Source: Symsagittifera roscoffensis
Taxonomy: Eukaryota > Xenacoelomorpha > Acoela > Convolutidae
Length of the DNA: 64,000 bases
Direction: 5' to 3'
Assembly: GCF_963678635.1 (NCBI RefSeq)
Contig: NC_087065.1
Coordinates: forward strand, 33,293,679 to 33,357,678
In this document: positions 1 through 9,272 of the stretch, piece after piece
How positions within the stretch are numbered: the stretch's first letter is position 1
Layout of the letters: the number at the start of each line of letters is the position of its first letter
The notes under the pieces: model-generated
Seen by the model: the letters and a program-made list of their open reading frames with translations, nothing else
Told to the model about the DNA's origin: nothing
The model's database searches: none
Made by a program: the position numbers and the translations under genes

Positions 1-279
1 ACCGCAATGAAAGCTATTATGGTGTTGCAACATCTCATTATAGCTAGAACTAAAAACGGTCATGATGGATCATTGACAAAAATCATTGCTAGGAGTATCA
101 ATTGGATCAATTGCGATTTTGATTCATTTTTCGAAGAAGCGAGTGCCCTTCATGAAAGATTACCTAACTCTAAACAGGTCGTGAAACCAGATAAGTGCAA
201 ACAGTTTGATAAGCTGATGACCACAGGAAAATTTCGAACGCCCTTCAAAGTCTGAGTGATGATTCAAAAGGTGGAAGTG
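1..279 (+). pseudogene. Element B copy 1, N-terminal block (left of the insertion)
   Basis: This is the pre-RT part of element B. An open frame at 7-255 contains the stretch ALHERLPNSKQ followed by KLMTTGKFRTPFK. That resembles the linker before the RT in a family of invertebrate RT polyproteins, where an 'RLP' stretch is followed by a 'fa+lm-GK' stretch. A TGA ends the frame at 253-255; copy 2 has CGA there. The Gypsy element is inserted 20 bases further on. The true N-terminus lies left of the window. Confidence 0.7.
276..279. other. Target-site duplication, left copy (AGTG)
   Basis: AGTG lies directly before the LTR and recurs at 6526-6529. Array copies 3-5 contain a single AGTG at the equivalent place, confirming the pre-insertion sequence. 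Confidence 0.93.
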
Positions 280-495
280 TGTCGAGAAGGTAAAACTGTC
301 GTCGAGCAATTGTTAATTCCGAGATAATAATACAGTAACTTAATCTTGCAAAGTTAGCATCAAGAGTGGTTAGAAACAATATCCAAGGGTGACAGACAGA
401 TCCAAGGACAAACACCTGCTAATCAATTAGTCTAGCACCAATAGTGAACATTTGATTGACAGCTTTGGAAATGAACTAAATTACTCAATACGACA
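280..495 (-). repeat. 3' LTR of the Gypsy element (216 bp)
   Basis: Direct repeat of 6310-6525 at a constant offset of 6030 bases. On the minus strand it follows the polypurine tract. Confidence 0.96.
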
Positions 496-784
496 CTTCT
501 CCTTCGATAATGAAAACTTTAGTTAAGTAGAATAATTTCGCAGGTTTACTTTAATGACTGAAATAGATGGTTAGAAAAATAGATGGTTGATTGATTGCAG
601 ATAGTTGAAAAGAATTACTAGCTCCATGTTACAGTATACAACTCAGACTTTATAATAACGACTTTTTGTTAATAACTAAAGGATCACTGATAGTGATAAC
701 GATTGAGTTTTAAGCCAGTAGTGACTCACCCTCTCCCTGGGTTAGAACAGTTTAACAAAGTTTGAAGTTTAAAGGATTCGACGA
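496..784 (-). promoter_or_regulatory. 3' untranslated region and polypurine tract of the Gypsy element
   Basis: Between the stop codon and the 3' LTR are 289 noncoding bases. The last ten on the minus strand (505-496) read GAAGGAGAAG, all purines, directly abutting the TGTCG of the LTR. That is the expected primer for plus-strand DNA synthesis. Nothing else recognisable lies in the segment. Confidence 0.8.
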
Positions 785-3700
785 TCAATTTTTCCCTTCC
801 TTGTTCTGATTGATAAAGTCGATCATTACGCCCCCCATTTTGGTGACCGCCGTTCTTTTCCGCCCACTTCTTCTAGACGTTGTGGATGATGTCTCGTCTT
901 GGCTGTCCCCCTGGCTACTGTAAGAGACCAGCCGAGCTTTCCTGGATGAGGCTCCCTTTTTCTTTCCGGTGGTTTTCGGGTTTTCTGGGTCTTGCACCCC
1001 TGGATTCTCCGTTGCTTGCACCCCTGGATTTGGAGCATCCAACTCGCCGCCTAGTGCCGGAATGGTGTCCTGGTCGGTTTCAGCTTCAGCCTCTGGTATT
1101 GCTGTTGCTGAGCGTTCTACTTGTGCTTCCGGAGTGGTCGTTACTTGTTTTGGAGTACGTTTTACCGAGATAATCGGTAGATCCTCACTGTCCTCCGATT
1201 CAGAGTAATTTTCTTCGAATCGGCGCCCGGTCCTCTTTCGATTCTTTTCCGCAGTCCGCTTGGTCCATCGTTCCTTCACGTCGCGCGGGGTTGGCGGTGG
1301 TAGTGTTGTTTGAGTAGCCCGTTTGTTCGCTTCGATCACTGGTACCGGTAGTACGGATTTGGCTGCGGTTCTTGATTTTTTCTTCGGTATGGGTTTCGTG
1401 GCCACTCCCGATTTCCTAAGCACAACTCCATTATCTAACGTCAGTGTATGTGCACTCTCAGATCTAATTTTAGAATGAACTGGTCTATACCTTTTTAAGT
1501 TTTTGTTTCCAGTGCGCTGAAACAATGATCCGGATGGTCCCGGTTGTCCTGCGGGATTTGAGCTTTTTCGTATTGACGGTTCGTCGTCCTGATTCCCAGC
1601 TTGATCCACAGTAAGGCGTCGTGCATGAGTTCTGTTTTTAATGTCATAGTCGAGATCTGATCGTACACCCCAGTTTGTGTCGGCTGGATGGGGCATATCT
1701 TGCACACTAGGATCGTCGTTATCTAAACAAGCATTTTTCGTTTTTAGTACCCGTGACCAATCCAGATTCTGCAGCGATGGTTTTTTAGTAAGATTCCGTA
1801 AAACGGTGTTTGCTTCTCTACCATGATGAGCTTCAAAAGGCGAAATTCTAAGTGTTGAGTTTTTTGAGAATCTGAGAGCACCAAGGGCCCGTTCGACCAT
1901 TTTCTCCAAGGGTTCAGGATTTTTTTCGTGAGCGAAAGTAAGGATTGAATTCTTAAGACTTCCAATAGTACGCTCGACACACCCGGTTGCCCGATGGTCG
2001 TTTACAGGTGATTTAATGATTTCAATGCCTTCCCCATTACAAAAAGCTTTGACCGCATTTGACATGAAATTAGTTCCCTGATCGATATGGATTTTCCGTG
2101 GCACCCCGTGGTTTGATATATAACTCTTCAAGAATTTCAATATTTTGTCCGAACGATTATTTCCACAGATCATTGCCGATGGCCAACGAGAGAACCGGTC
2201 GACCGCTACGAGCACATATTTAGAGGATTCATTTAAGTAATTAATGGGGCCCCAAAAATCTAATTGGACAGATTCATTCGGTTCTTTTGGTTCTGGTACA
2301 GATCCCAGTTGATTTTTACTTATTAGCGTCTTTAAGTTCTTACCGGCTGCAGTACATTCAGGGCACCCCTCGGCAATGGAGGCTATTGAGCGGTAGATAT
2401 AGGGATACCAGACGTCCTTTGCGGCATCGAACATATTTGACTTCCCGTGATGGTACGCGTGTATTCTGTTATTGATTGCTGACTGGAGGTTAATTGGGAT
2501 TGCTAATTTATCGTCCATCCAAACTACATTTTCCTTCACTGAGAAATCATTGACGAATTGAGCGTGATAGCGGCTCATTCGAGTAACTTTTTTATGTATT
2601 TCCGGGTCTTGTGTAACAATGAGATCGCGAATAGCGCTCAGTTGAGGGTCCGATACATAATTTGATTCTATGAATTTTAAGTTAAACAGGTCAGGTAATG
2701 CAGTAGTTTTATTAACGATCTTACAGTTTCGCGGGATAATTGACATACATACAAGGTTTGGGTCCACTGGTGGTACTGTTTCTCCTTTGAATTCCGAGGG
2801 TAACGAGAGAGTTGTATTTGTGCGTATCGATCTTGTCTCTTTGGTAATGGCTTCTAGTGATACATTTGGGGGCAATTCTTCGATTTCGTCGCTACTACTA
2901 TTTAGGCTTGGATGCTGTTTGAGAAATTTCTGCCATTTGCGCATGTTTTGGTCCATGTTGTTAGTCGGTTTAAAATTCTGAGGGCTGGATGTAAGAATAT
3001 TCTGATTTTGAAGATTGGAATTGGATAATTTTGAACAACTGTGTTCTGAATGAATAATAGCCCCAACTAATCCAGCGCGCATGTCGCTTGGCCGTCGGTT
3101 TAAACCACGTGGTTGCATCTGATTGGTTGATTTCCGCTTACATGTTTTTCCGCCCTCTACCGAATCGTTATATGACGAAACTTCCAGTCTATTTATAGAA
3201 GGCTTTCTATTCGCTGTACAACTTTGTCCCTTGGATGTATTAGGTCCCCTGGATGTATTAAAGCCAAGCGCGGTGCGAATTAGGTTGATCTTTGCCACCG
3301 TGAACATATTATCATACGTACTAATTGGCGTTGCTTCTTTACTTGGATGCCGTGATAAATAGTCCGCCAAACCAATTTTAGCCCCCGGTTTATGCTCAAT
3401 TTGAAAATCAAAGGGAATTAGTCGATCTAACCAGCGGGTTAAACGACTAAACATCGTTTTATTTTTCTTGTTATTACCGTTCAAAAGGGATATCAGGGCT
3501 TTATGATCGGTAACGATCAAAAAACTTCGGCCCAGTATGTAATTTCGAAAGTATTCAGCCCCCCACACAACTGCCAACATTTCCAATTCGTTTGTTGAGT
3601 ATTTCTTTTCCGCCTCGTTAAGATATCGCGACGCGAACGAAATTGGGCGCCATCCTTCAGTTCCCAACTGTTCCAACACCGCGCCGAGCCCATTATGGCT

Positions 3701-6310
3701 TGCATCGCACACTATGCGAATGTCCTTGTGGATATCAAAGTGCCGTAATTCAACAATGTTTGAAACTTGTTTTTTTAGATTTTCGAACGCGTTCTGACAT
3801 TCAGGTGTCCAAATGTATTCGTTATTTTTGCTTAATAGGGGCCGCAGCGGTGCCGATGATTCGGCCAGCGCCGGCAGATACTTATGCAAACTATGTATCG
3901 ACCCCATAAACGATTTTAATTGCGACAAAGTCCGTGGCGGCGTTAGTGCTTCTATTGGTTCTGTTTTTCTAACCAATGGAGTAATTCCAGTCGGAGTTAT
4001 TTTATGTCCTAGCCATTCGCATTCTCGTTGGGCGAATTTGCATTTTGTCAATTTTAAAGACATATTTTCCCGATCCAGTTTCTTTAAAATTTTCTCCACC
4101 GTTGCTATGTGGTCTATTGCTGTTCCCTTGGTTACGACCAAAATGTCATCGATAAACGCATGCGCTTGCGGGTATTCGGCGAGTATACAATCCATTGCGC
4201 GTTGGAATTCCGCGGGCATTGTAGTGAGGCCATAGAATCCGGTTTTGAACCGGTATGTACCCGTCGAACGACCTCCAATGAGCGAAAAATTGCACTGGAC
4301 GCTCGTCTCCGCATTTAATGGCAATTGGCCATAGGCGTATGTTAAATCCATTGTTGTGAAATATACGTCTCCCTGTTTTTTTTCGCTAATCGTTTGCCCA
4401 ACCGTGTCCATTAGTTCCTCGATATTCGGCATCTGGTATTTATTCTTATGCACTTGTTTATTTAGTTCCCTCGACTCTAGTGCCAGTTTTACCGATCCAT
4501 CCTTCTTTACGGTTATTACTATTGGGGACACAAAATATTTGTCCGAGCATTCAGATAATTTTTCGATATGACCCTGTTTCAATAATTTGTCAATTTCCGC
4601 ATCCACTTTTTCTTGCAACGAAATCGGGACTCGACGCCCTTTCTGCTGTACTGGGGTGAGGTTTTCAAAAAATTCAGCTGCTACTTTGTAGTTTCTTATT
4701 TTCCCTACCCTGCTAAAAAGATTTGAAAACTGCTTACTGAAGTACGTTTGCCACGAATCCAACTCCCCCTCTGGTTCCTCTAGTTCCAGTGCGTCTTGAC
4801 TGCCCTCTCCAATGGACATGATTTGGTCCCCCGGTGTTTGCTGCACCAACTGGAGTCCTAGTTGGGGCATCAGATCCCTTCCAATTATTGATGGTCGGTT
4901 CCCCCCGATCACTTTTATCCTTGCCTGGATCTTCCAACCGTTGGATTGGATTGTTACTGCCATTGTTCCAATCATCTGTAGGGGATTGTTTCCATAATCC
5001 CGAAAAGCAGTATCCTCCTCCGTCAGATTGTCCAGTTTTACTCCTGATGTTCCCAATGTTTTCCGTAATTCCCCGATCGTAAAGATTGAGATTGGGGATC
5101 CGCTATCGATCCACACGCGAGTAGGTTTTCCATTGACTTTGATCGGCAATTGTGCCCCAGCAACTTTCAATTCTGTCACACCTCTCCGTTTTATGGCCAT
5201 AACCATATAGTCCCCGTCAGAACTGCTGGAGTCCCACGAGTGCACCACTGGATTCTTCGTGACCCATCCAATGGAACTTGCGTGTTGTGATGTTTCTTCG
5301 TTCGCAGAGTTTTCTAGTTGATGATCGTCCACATTCTCCCGTATCATTCCTACGGCTCCCTGTCCTCGTTGGTTTCCACGTTTACCCCTGCAGGTTCTTT
5401 CGAAATGGCCTATTTTATGGCAAAAATTGCATGTAACCCCTTTTGCTGGGCATCTGTCCAAATGTTCCCTGGTGAAGTTTTGCTGATCGCAATTATAACA
5501 TTTGTTATTATTTAGGGGATTTCTTCCTCGATATGATCCTCGGCCTTGGTAAGAGCCCCGGCCCCTTGAACGGTTGTTCCGGTAACCTCCCCGGATTATT
5601 CCAACTGGTTCCGATTTTATTTGGATTCCTCCCGATGATGATCCAGGGGTCCCCGCTGGTCCCGTGGCAACGTATGAGGATGCATACTTGCTACCCCTTT
5701 CGTACGAGAGAGCTATCCGGTACACCTCCTCAGGTGTTTTTGTCGATCTGCAGAGTTCTTTTTGTGCATCCCGATTGTTCATATTAACGATGAATACGTC
5801 TCTTAATATTCGGTCCTCTAGTGCTCCAAAATTGCACCGCGCTGCCAATCCGCTCAGTACGGAATGGAATTGCTCAAGACTTTCATTTATAAACTGCTTA
5901 CGAGAAAGGAGTTGGTACGTTTCATATGTTTCGTTCTTGAATTCCGCTTCCAGCGCGTCTATCATCCGTGGGTACCGAATTGTCTGAAGGTCCAGGTGTG
6001 GTCGTCGTTTGTGCAGTTCATCCTGCCCCTTCTCCCCCAAACACAAGTACAGGTTCGAAATTAACACCATTTCCGATTCCCGCCGATTTTTTCCGTCTAC
6101 TTCCGCGGGCAAGTCAGTAATTTGTGCGGCTGTGAGATTCGCGGCGAAGTAAAAATTCATTGGATTTAGCGAGTGTTTGGCGACCATTCCCCATTGGAAT
6201 CTGTTGATCCAGAATTCCCACATCATTGGCGGTTCCGTGCATTTTGCTGGCCAAAATCCCGTGATGCCCAGTGGATTCTTTCCCCCACCTAATCCTGCTG
6301 ACTGCGCCAT
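785..6310 (-). CDS. gag-pol: Gag-Pol polyprotein, Ty3/Gypsy retrotransposon
   Basis: One uninterrupted frame of 1841 residues from the ATG at 6310 (MAQSAG). An upstream in-frame ATG at 6445, inside the LTR, would add 45 residues. Gag is N-terminal. Two zinc knuckles lie at about 271-307: the first has unusual CX2CX8HX3C spacing, the second is canonical CX2CX4HX4C. The aspartic protease has DSG at 402-404. RT has FIDD at 719-722, RNase H its catalytic D at 869. Integrase has H1284/H1288 with C1316/C1319, and the DDE triad D1351, D1410, E1446 with 35 residues between the last two. A tail of roughly 300-400 basic, low-complexity residues follows, with no envelope or clear chromodomain. All key residues are intact and there is no gag/pol frameshift, so the protein may be functional. 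It would direct reverse transcription and integration of its own RNA. Confidence 0.95.
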   Translation of the reverse strand: MAQSAGLGGGKNPLGITGFWPAKCTEPPMMWEFWINRFQWGMVAKHSLNPMNFYFAANLTAAQITDLPAEVDGKNRRESEMVLISNLYLCLGEKGQDELHKRRPHLDLQTIRYPRMIDALEAEFKNETYETYQLLSRKQFINESLEQFHSVLSGLAARCNFGALEDRILRDVFIVNMNNRDAQKELCRSTKTPEEVYRIALSYERGSKYASSYVATGPAGTPGSSSGGIQIKSEPVGIIRGGYRNNRSRGRGSYQGRGSYRGRNPLNNNKCYNCDQQNFTREHLDRCPAKGVTCNFCHKIGHFERTCRGKRGNQRGQGAVGMIRENVDDHQLENSANEETSQHASSIGWVTKNPVVHSWDSSSSDGDYMVMAIKRRGVTELKVAGAQLPIKVNGKPTRVWIDSGSPISIFTIGELRKTLGTSGVKLDNLTEEDTAFRDYGNNPLQMIGTMAVTIQSNGWKIQARIKVIGGNRPSIIGRDLMPQLGLQLVQQTPGDQIMSIGEGSQDALELEEPEGELDSWQTYFSKQFSNLFSRVGKIRNYKVAAEFFENLTPVQQKGRRVPISLQEKVDAEIDKLLKQGHIEKLSECSDKYFVSPIVITVKKDGSVKLALESRELNKQVHKNKYQMPNIEELMDTVGQTISEKKQGDVYFTTMDLTYAYGQLPLNAETSVQCNFSLIGGRSTGTYRFKTGFYGLTTMPAEFQRAMDCILAEYPQAHAFIDDILVVTKGTAIDHIATVEKILKKLDRENMSLKLTKCKFAQRECEWLGHKITPTGITPLVRKTEPIEALTPPRTLSQLKSFMGSIHSLHKYLPALAESSAPLRPLLSKNNEYIWTPECQNAFENLKKQVSNIVELRHFDIHKDIRIVCDASHNGLGAVLEQLGTEGWRPISFASRYLNEAEKKYSTNELEMLAVVWGAEYFRNYILGRSFLIVTDHKALISLLNGNNKKNKTMFSRLTRWLDRLIPFDFQIEHKPGAKIGLADYLSRHPSKEATPISTYDNMFTVAKINLIRTALGFNTSRGPNTSKGQSCTANRKPSINRLEVSSYNDSVEGGKTCKRKSTNQMQPRGLNRRPSDMRAGLVGAIIHSEHSCSKLSNSNLQNQNILTSSPQNFKPTNNMDQNMRKWQKFLKQHPSLNSSSDEIEELPPNVSLEAITKETRSIRTNTTLSLPSEFKGETVPPVDPNLVCMSIIPRNCKIVNKTTALPDLFNLKFIESNYVSDPQLSAIRDLIVTQDPEIHKKVTRMSRYHAQFVNDFSVKENVVWMDDKLAIPINLQSAINNRIHAYHHGKSNMFDAAKDVWYPYIYRSIASIAEGCPECTAAGKNLKTLISKNQLGSVPEPKEPNESVQLDFWGPINYLNESSKYVLVAVDRFSRWPSAMICGNNRSDKILKFLKSYISNHGVPRKIHIDQGTNFMSNAVKAFCNGEGIEIIKSPVNDHRATGCVERTIGSLKNSILTFAHEKNPEPLEKMVERALGALRFSKNSTLRISPFEAHHGREANTVLRNLTKKPSLQNLDWSRVLKTKNACLDNDDPSVQDMPHPADTNWGVRSDLDYDIKNRTHARRLTVDQAGNQDDEPSIRKSSNPAGQPGPSGSLFQRTGNKNLKRYRPVHSKIRSESAHTLTLDNGVVLRKSGVATKPIPKKKSRTAAKSVLPVPVIEANKRATQTTLPPPTPRDVKERWTKRTAEKNRKRTGRRFEENYSESEDSEDLPIISVKRTPKQVTTTPEAQVERSATAIPEAEAETDQDTIPALGGELDAPNPGVQATENPGVQDPENPKTTGKKKGASSRKARLVSYSSQGDSQDETSSTTSRRSGRKRTAVTKMGGVMIDFINQNKEGKN
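6292..6309 (-). promoter_or_regulatory. Primer-binding site, tRNA-Ser type
   Basis: On the minus strand the sequence next to the 5' LTR reads TGGCGCAGTCAGCAGGAT. Its complement folds as a tRNA 3' end: T-stem CCTGC, acceptor strand TGACTGC, discriminator G, then CCA. The implied 5' acceptor strand GCAGTCA fits tRNA-Ser, the primer known for insect 17.6/297-type elements. The site is also the start of gag: its bases encode the residues after the initiator Met. Confidence 0.82.
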
Positions 6311-6525
6311 GTCGAGAAGGTAAAACTGTCGTCGAGCAATTGTTAATTCCGAGATAATAATACAGTAACTTAATCTTGCAAAGTTAGCATCAAGAGTGGT
6401 TAGAAACAATATCCAAGGGTGACAGACAGATCCAAGGACAAACACCTGCTAATCAATTAGTCTAGCACCAATAGTGAACATTTGATTGACAGCTTTGGAA
6501 ATGAACTAAATTACTCAATACGACA
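6310..6525 (-). repeat. 5' LTR of the Gypsy element (216 bp)
   Basis: On the minus strand this is the upstream LTR. I see no difference from the copy at 280-495. Ends are TGTCG/CGACA, a 5 bp inverted repeat. There is no obvious TATA box or AATAAA. The gag-pol frame is open back into this LTR as far as an ATG at 6445. Confidence 0.96.
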
Positions 6526-6529
6526 AGTG
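6526..6529. other. Target-site duplication, right copy (AGTG)
   Basis: Matches 276-279; element B sequence resumes immediately after it. Confidence 0.93.
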
Positions 6530-8713
6530 AAACCATTGACTACAAGATAGATAGCAAATCTGTTCTGTAATTTTTCCAGGAGAAACCCCCAGCCTCAAGT
6601 ATTGTCACTCCCTCCTGTATTTGCTCAGATGATGAAAAAAAACTACTACAGTTTCCGCAAATACAAATGCCCGGACTATTAGACGCTCAACCATCAAATC
6701 TCATGGAAGTCATGGCCTTTTCGGCCTTGACGCAAATGATTGGCGTGGATTTTACTTTTTTCCAAACTTTATCGAATGATCTCTGAAAGTCATTGAGCAA
6801 ACTCTCATTCAGGATTGCTACAGAACAGCCATCATTTCTGGAACCTTACAACTCTTCTCGGCTTATCGCTCTCCATATAAAATTTTTAGAGAGAAACCTT
6901 TTCTAGCGTTTTTAGAGAGGTAATTAGAAAAATCATAGGAAAATCTATTGTAGAGGTAATAAAACCAGATTCGATACTTTTAGGAGGGAATACATAGTTA
7001 TTTCTGGGACAAAAATGCGGAATTGAGCATGCCATTCACTCACTAAGATAAAATTAATCGAGAGGCGAAACTCATGGTTTGTTGCTTTTTAACGCAAAAG
7101 ATGCGTTCAATTGTCTCAATCGAAAAGCAGCTCTAGCAAACAACATGAACCAGTCTCCTTCCCTTTCAAATACCCTAAGAAATTCTTGTACAACTCCATC
7201 GAAGTTCTAAATTAACAAAAAGAAAGTTATATCACAAGAAATTTCAACCAAAGGTGATCAATTTGTTATGGCCATGTATCGTGTCGCTATGAACCAATTA
7301 ATGAAAATTACCTCGCGCGAAAACCTTTTTCAACCATGTTTTGCAAATGACGGCAATTGTACAGGTAGTATAGAGGATTTAAAACAACTTCATGACGATT
7401 TAAAAGAGCATGGACGAGCTTTCAGTTACCATTTAACGAAGTGCCACTTGATAGTACAACCTGATTTTTTAATCACAGCGAAAGAATTATGCAAAATGAA
7501 AGAGTCAAAATTGTCCTCGGATCTGTTATTGTCGATGATTTGTCTTGTAAGCATTTTGAGCTTGACAAAACCGCAAAACTCGTTGAACTGCTTAAGAAAT
7601 TTGAAAAAAAAGTGCAAAAATTTCTCCTCAAAATGTTTGCAATTCCCTTACTAAGGCTGTATAACAGAAATTAGGTTTCATTGCTCGAACATTACCCCGC
7701 GCACTTCAATTTTTTTTTAGGACACTGAGAAAATCTTTGTGAAGAAACTCACGCCAGCTTTCGTTAAAAACACATCGTATAATGAAAAATTCCGCAGGTG
7801 ATTCTCTCTCCTATATGAGATATGGAGGTTTGAACCTGACTTTGCCAGGAGATCGAACAAACGATTATTCTAGTTTCATTAAAAATTCCACTTCTTTTGG
7901 TGAAATTGAAATCACAGATATTGACCAGCAACAGGAGTTTTTTGCAACCACTATTAGAAAAGAAAACAAAGAACAACAAAGAGTACTTTGTCAGAAATTG
8001 AAAATTACTAAACGATTTTAGCATAAAAAGAAGGATGATTGATTCAGCTGGCTCAACGCATTACCGCTGAAGCTATAAAAAAACTTTTTAACAAAAGCAG
8101 ATTTTAGAGACGAATTTGAACTAATATATGGATGAGAAACAAGTAAGCTTCGGCAGAAATGCACATGCGGTAAAATTTTTACTGTCAGTCATGCTTTACA
8201 TTGCTCCAAAGGTGGATATTCTCACGTAAATTATAATGAAATACGAGAAATTTTTGATGATTTAATCAACAAAGTGTGCTACGATGTCAAAATTGAGCCC
8301 CATCTTTAACCGCTTAAAGGCGAAATCATTACTTGCAATCTAGTAGCATTGATGGCAAAGCAAGATTAATTATTAGAGTCAATCAGTTATGGGAATCTCG
8401 GGTGGAAAAAACAAACTTCGACTTGATAGTTTTCAAATCACACGACAAGACATGCTCACGAAAAATTGAACAAGCTTACAAACAGCATGAACACTCCAAG
8501 AAGCTGAAATACGAGCAAGGGATTGTTGATGTCGAACATACTTGCCCTAATCCTCATATTTTGGCCTGCACAGCAGGAGCAAGACTAGCTGACAAAACTA
8601 GCCAAAAAAGTCACCAATTACGTCTTCACGAAATTAAGTTTTGTACTTTTACACAGCTCCGTCTTCTGCATATTCGGATCGCCTTTGCTCCGAAAAATTG
8701 CGTCGCTTGTTGA
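6530..8713 (+). pseudogene. Element B copy 1: RT to C-terminal nuclease-like region (broken)
   Basis: Reading across frames, RT blocks occur in order. They are FREVIRKIIGKSIVEVI (about 6910), LLLFNAKDAFNCLNRKAAL (about 7080), GDQFVMAMYRVAM (about 7254), and the catalytic block at 7340-7351, which reads FAND instead of FADD. Next come HGRAFSYHLTKCHLIVQ and a 'YGGLNLTLP' block (about 7818). An in-frame TGA replaces a usual Trp just before CTCGKIFTVSHALHC (CCHC, about 8160). The end (8333-8713) has ARLI...FDLIVF, where related proteins have RLD...FDVRVF. CCHC followed by R-x-D...D recalls the restriction-like endonuclease of R2-group non-LTR elements; that clade assignment is inference. Stops, frameshifts and the lost catalytic Asp make it nonfunctional. 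Confidence 0.8.
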
Positions 8714-8835
8714 TTCATCGCCAGATACCATTGTTGAGGAAAGGAGGTTTATTTGTTGAACCATTTTAATGAAAGCAGTTTGCTTTGGTCTATAAGTCTT
8801 TGTTTTATTTGATGCAGCTTTTTAAGGCTTAGATT

Positions 8836-9120
8836 TTAATTAAATTGTTTTTTTTTATTAAGAAAACTACCTTCACTCATTTCCTCGGTAAACTGTTTCA
8901 AGTTCTTAGAAAGCTTATTTAGAAAAAACTCAGTGCTAGGGCCCGCGGCATCCTGAACTTCAAAAACTATTGGCCCCAAAACAATTTCGTCACTAATTAA
9001 GTCTCTATATTCGTCAGACTTGCGATCTTCAGCCTCGGTCCCCGCTGTTCCGGGATCACAAGTCGAGTCTGCGTCAACCACCGTTTCATCCAAAGGAGCT
9101 GTCTTCCAACAGCCATGCAA
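8836..9120 (-). CDS. Unrecognised 94-residue acidic frame, copy 1
   Basis: I do not recognise this. The frame starts MHGCWKTAPLDE and is acidic, with the stretch DEIVLGPIVFEVQDAAGPS near the middle. It is preserved as an open frame in four array copies (8836, 20330, 30949, 40291), but that may only reflect recent duplication. Upstream on the same strand other frames are open (to 9272), so this may be one fragment of a longer eroded or spliced gene. No domain can be named. Confidence 0.3.
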   Translation of the reverse strand: MHGCWKTAPLDETVVDADSTCDPGTAGTEAEDRKSDEYRDLISDEIVLGPIVFEVQDAAGPSTEFFLNKLSKNLKQFTEEMSEGSFLNKKKQFN

Positions 9121-9272
9121 GCGTCAAACCGGTCGTTTCTGGTCGTTTCTGATATGTCCCGTGCAGGTGTCGTAGCTCTAACACAGAAAAAAGGTGAGTG
9201 CAGGCGATTGTTTGAGTTATAAGAGCTTTCAAATTTGAAAGTCCAGAGAATTTCCTTGTACTTTTCAAGCAA

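Larger units (their letters stand above)
280..6525 (-). mobile_element. Intact Ty3/Gypsy LTR retrotransposon (6246 bp)
   Basis: The element is bounded by identical 216 bp direct repeats starting TGTCG and ending CGACA. A 4 bp target duplication (AGTG) flanks it at 276-279 and 6526-6529. The empty site is visible in copies 3, 4 and 5 as ggtggaagtgaaacc. It has a primer-binding site next to the 5' LTR, a polypurine tract next to the 3' LTR and one uninterrupted gag-pol frame with the order protease, RT, RNase H, integrase, which defines Ty3/Gypsy. No envelope-like frame is present. Identical LTRs and presence in only one array copy show insertion after the array had amplified. Base composition is visibly less AT-rich than the surroundings. 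Confidence 0.97.

Noticed and set aside
880-6064. Numerous plus-strand frames across 880-6064
   Set aside because: They are antisense shadows of the 1841-residue gag-pol frame.
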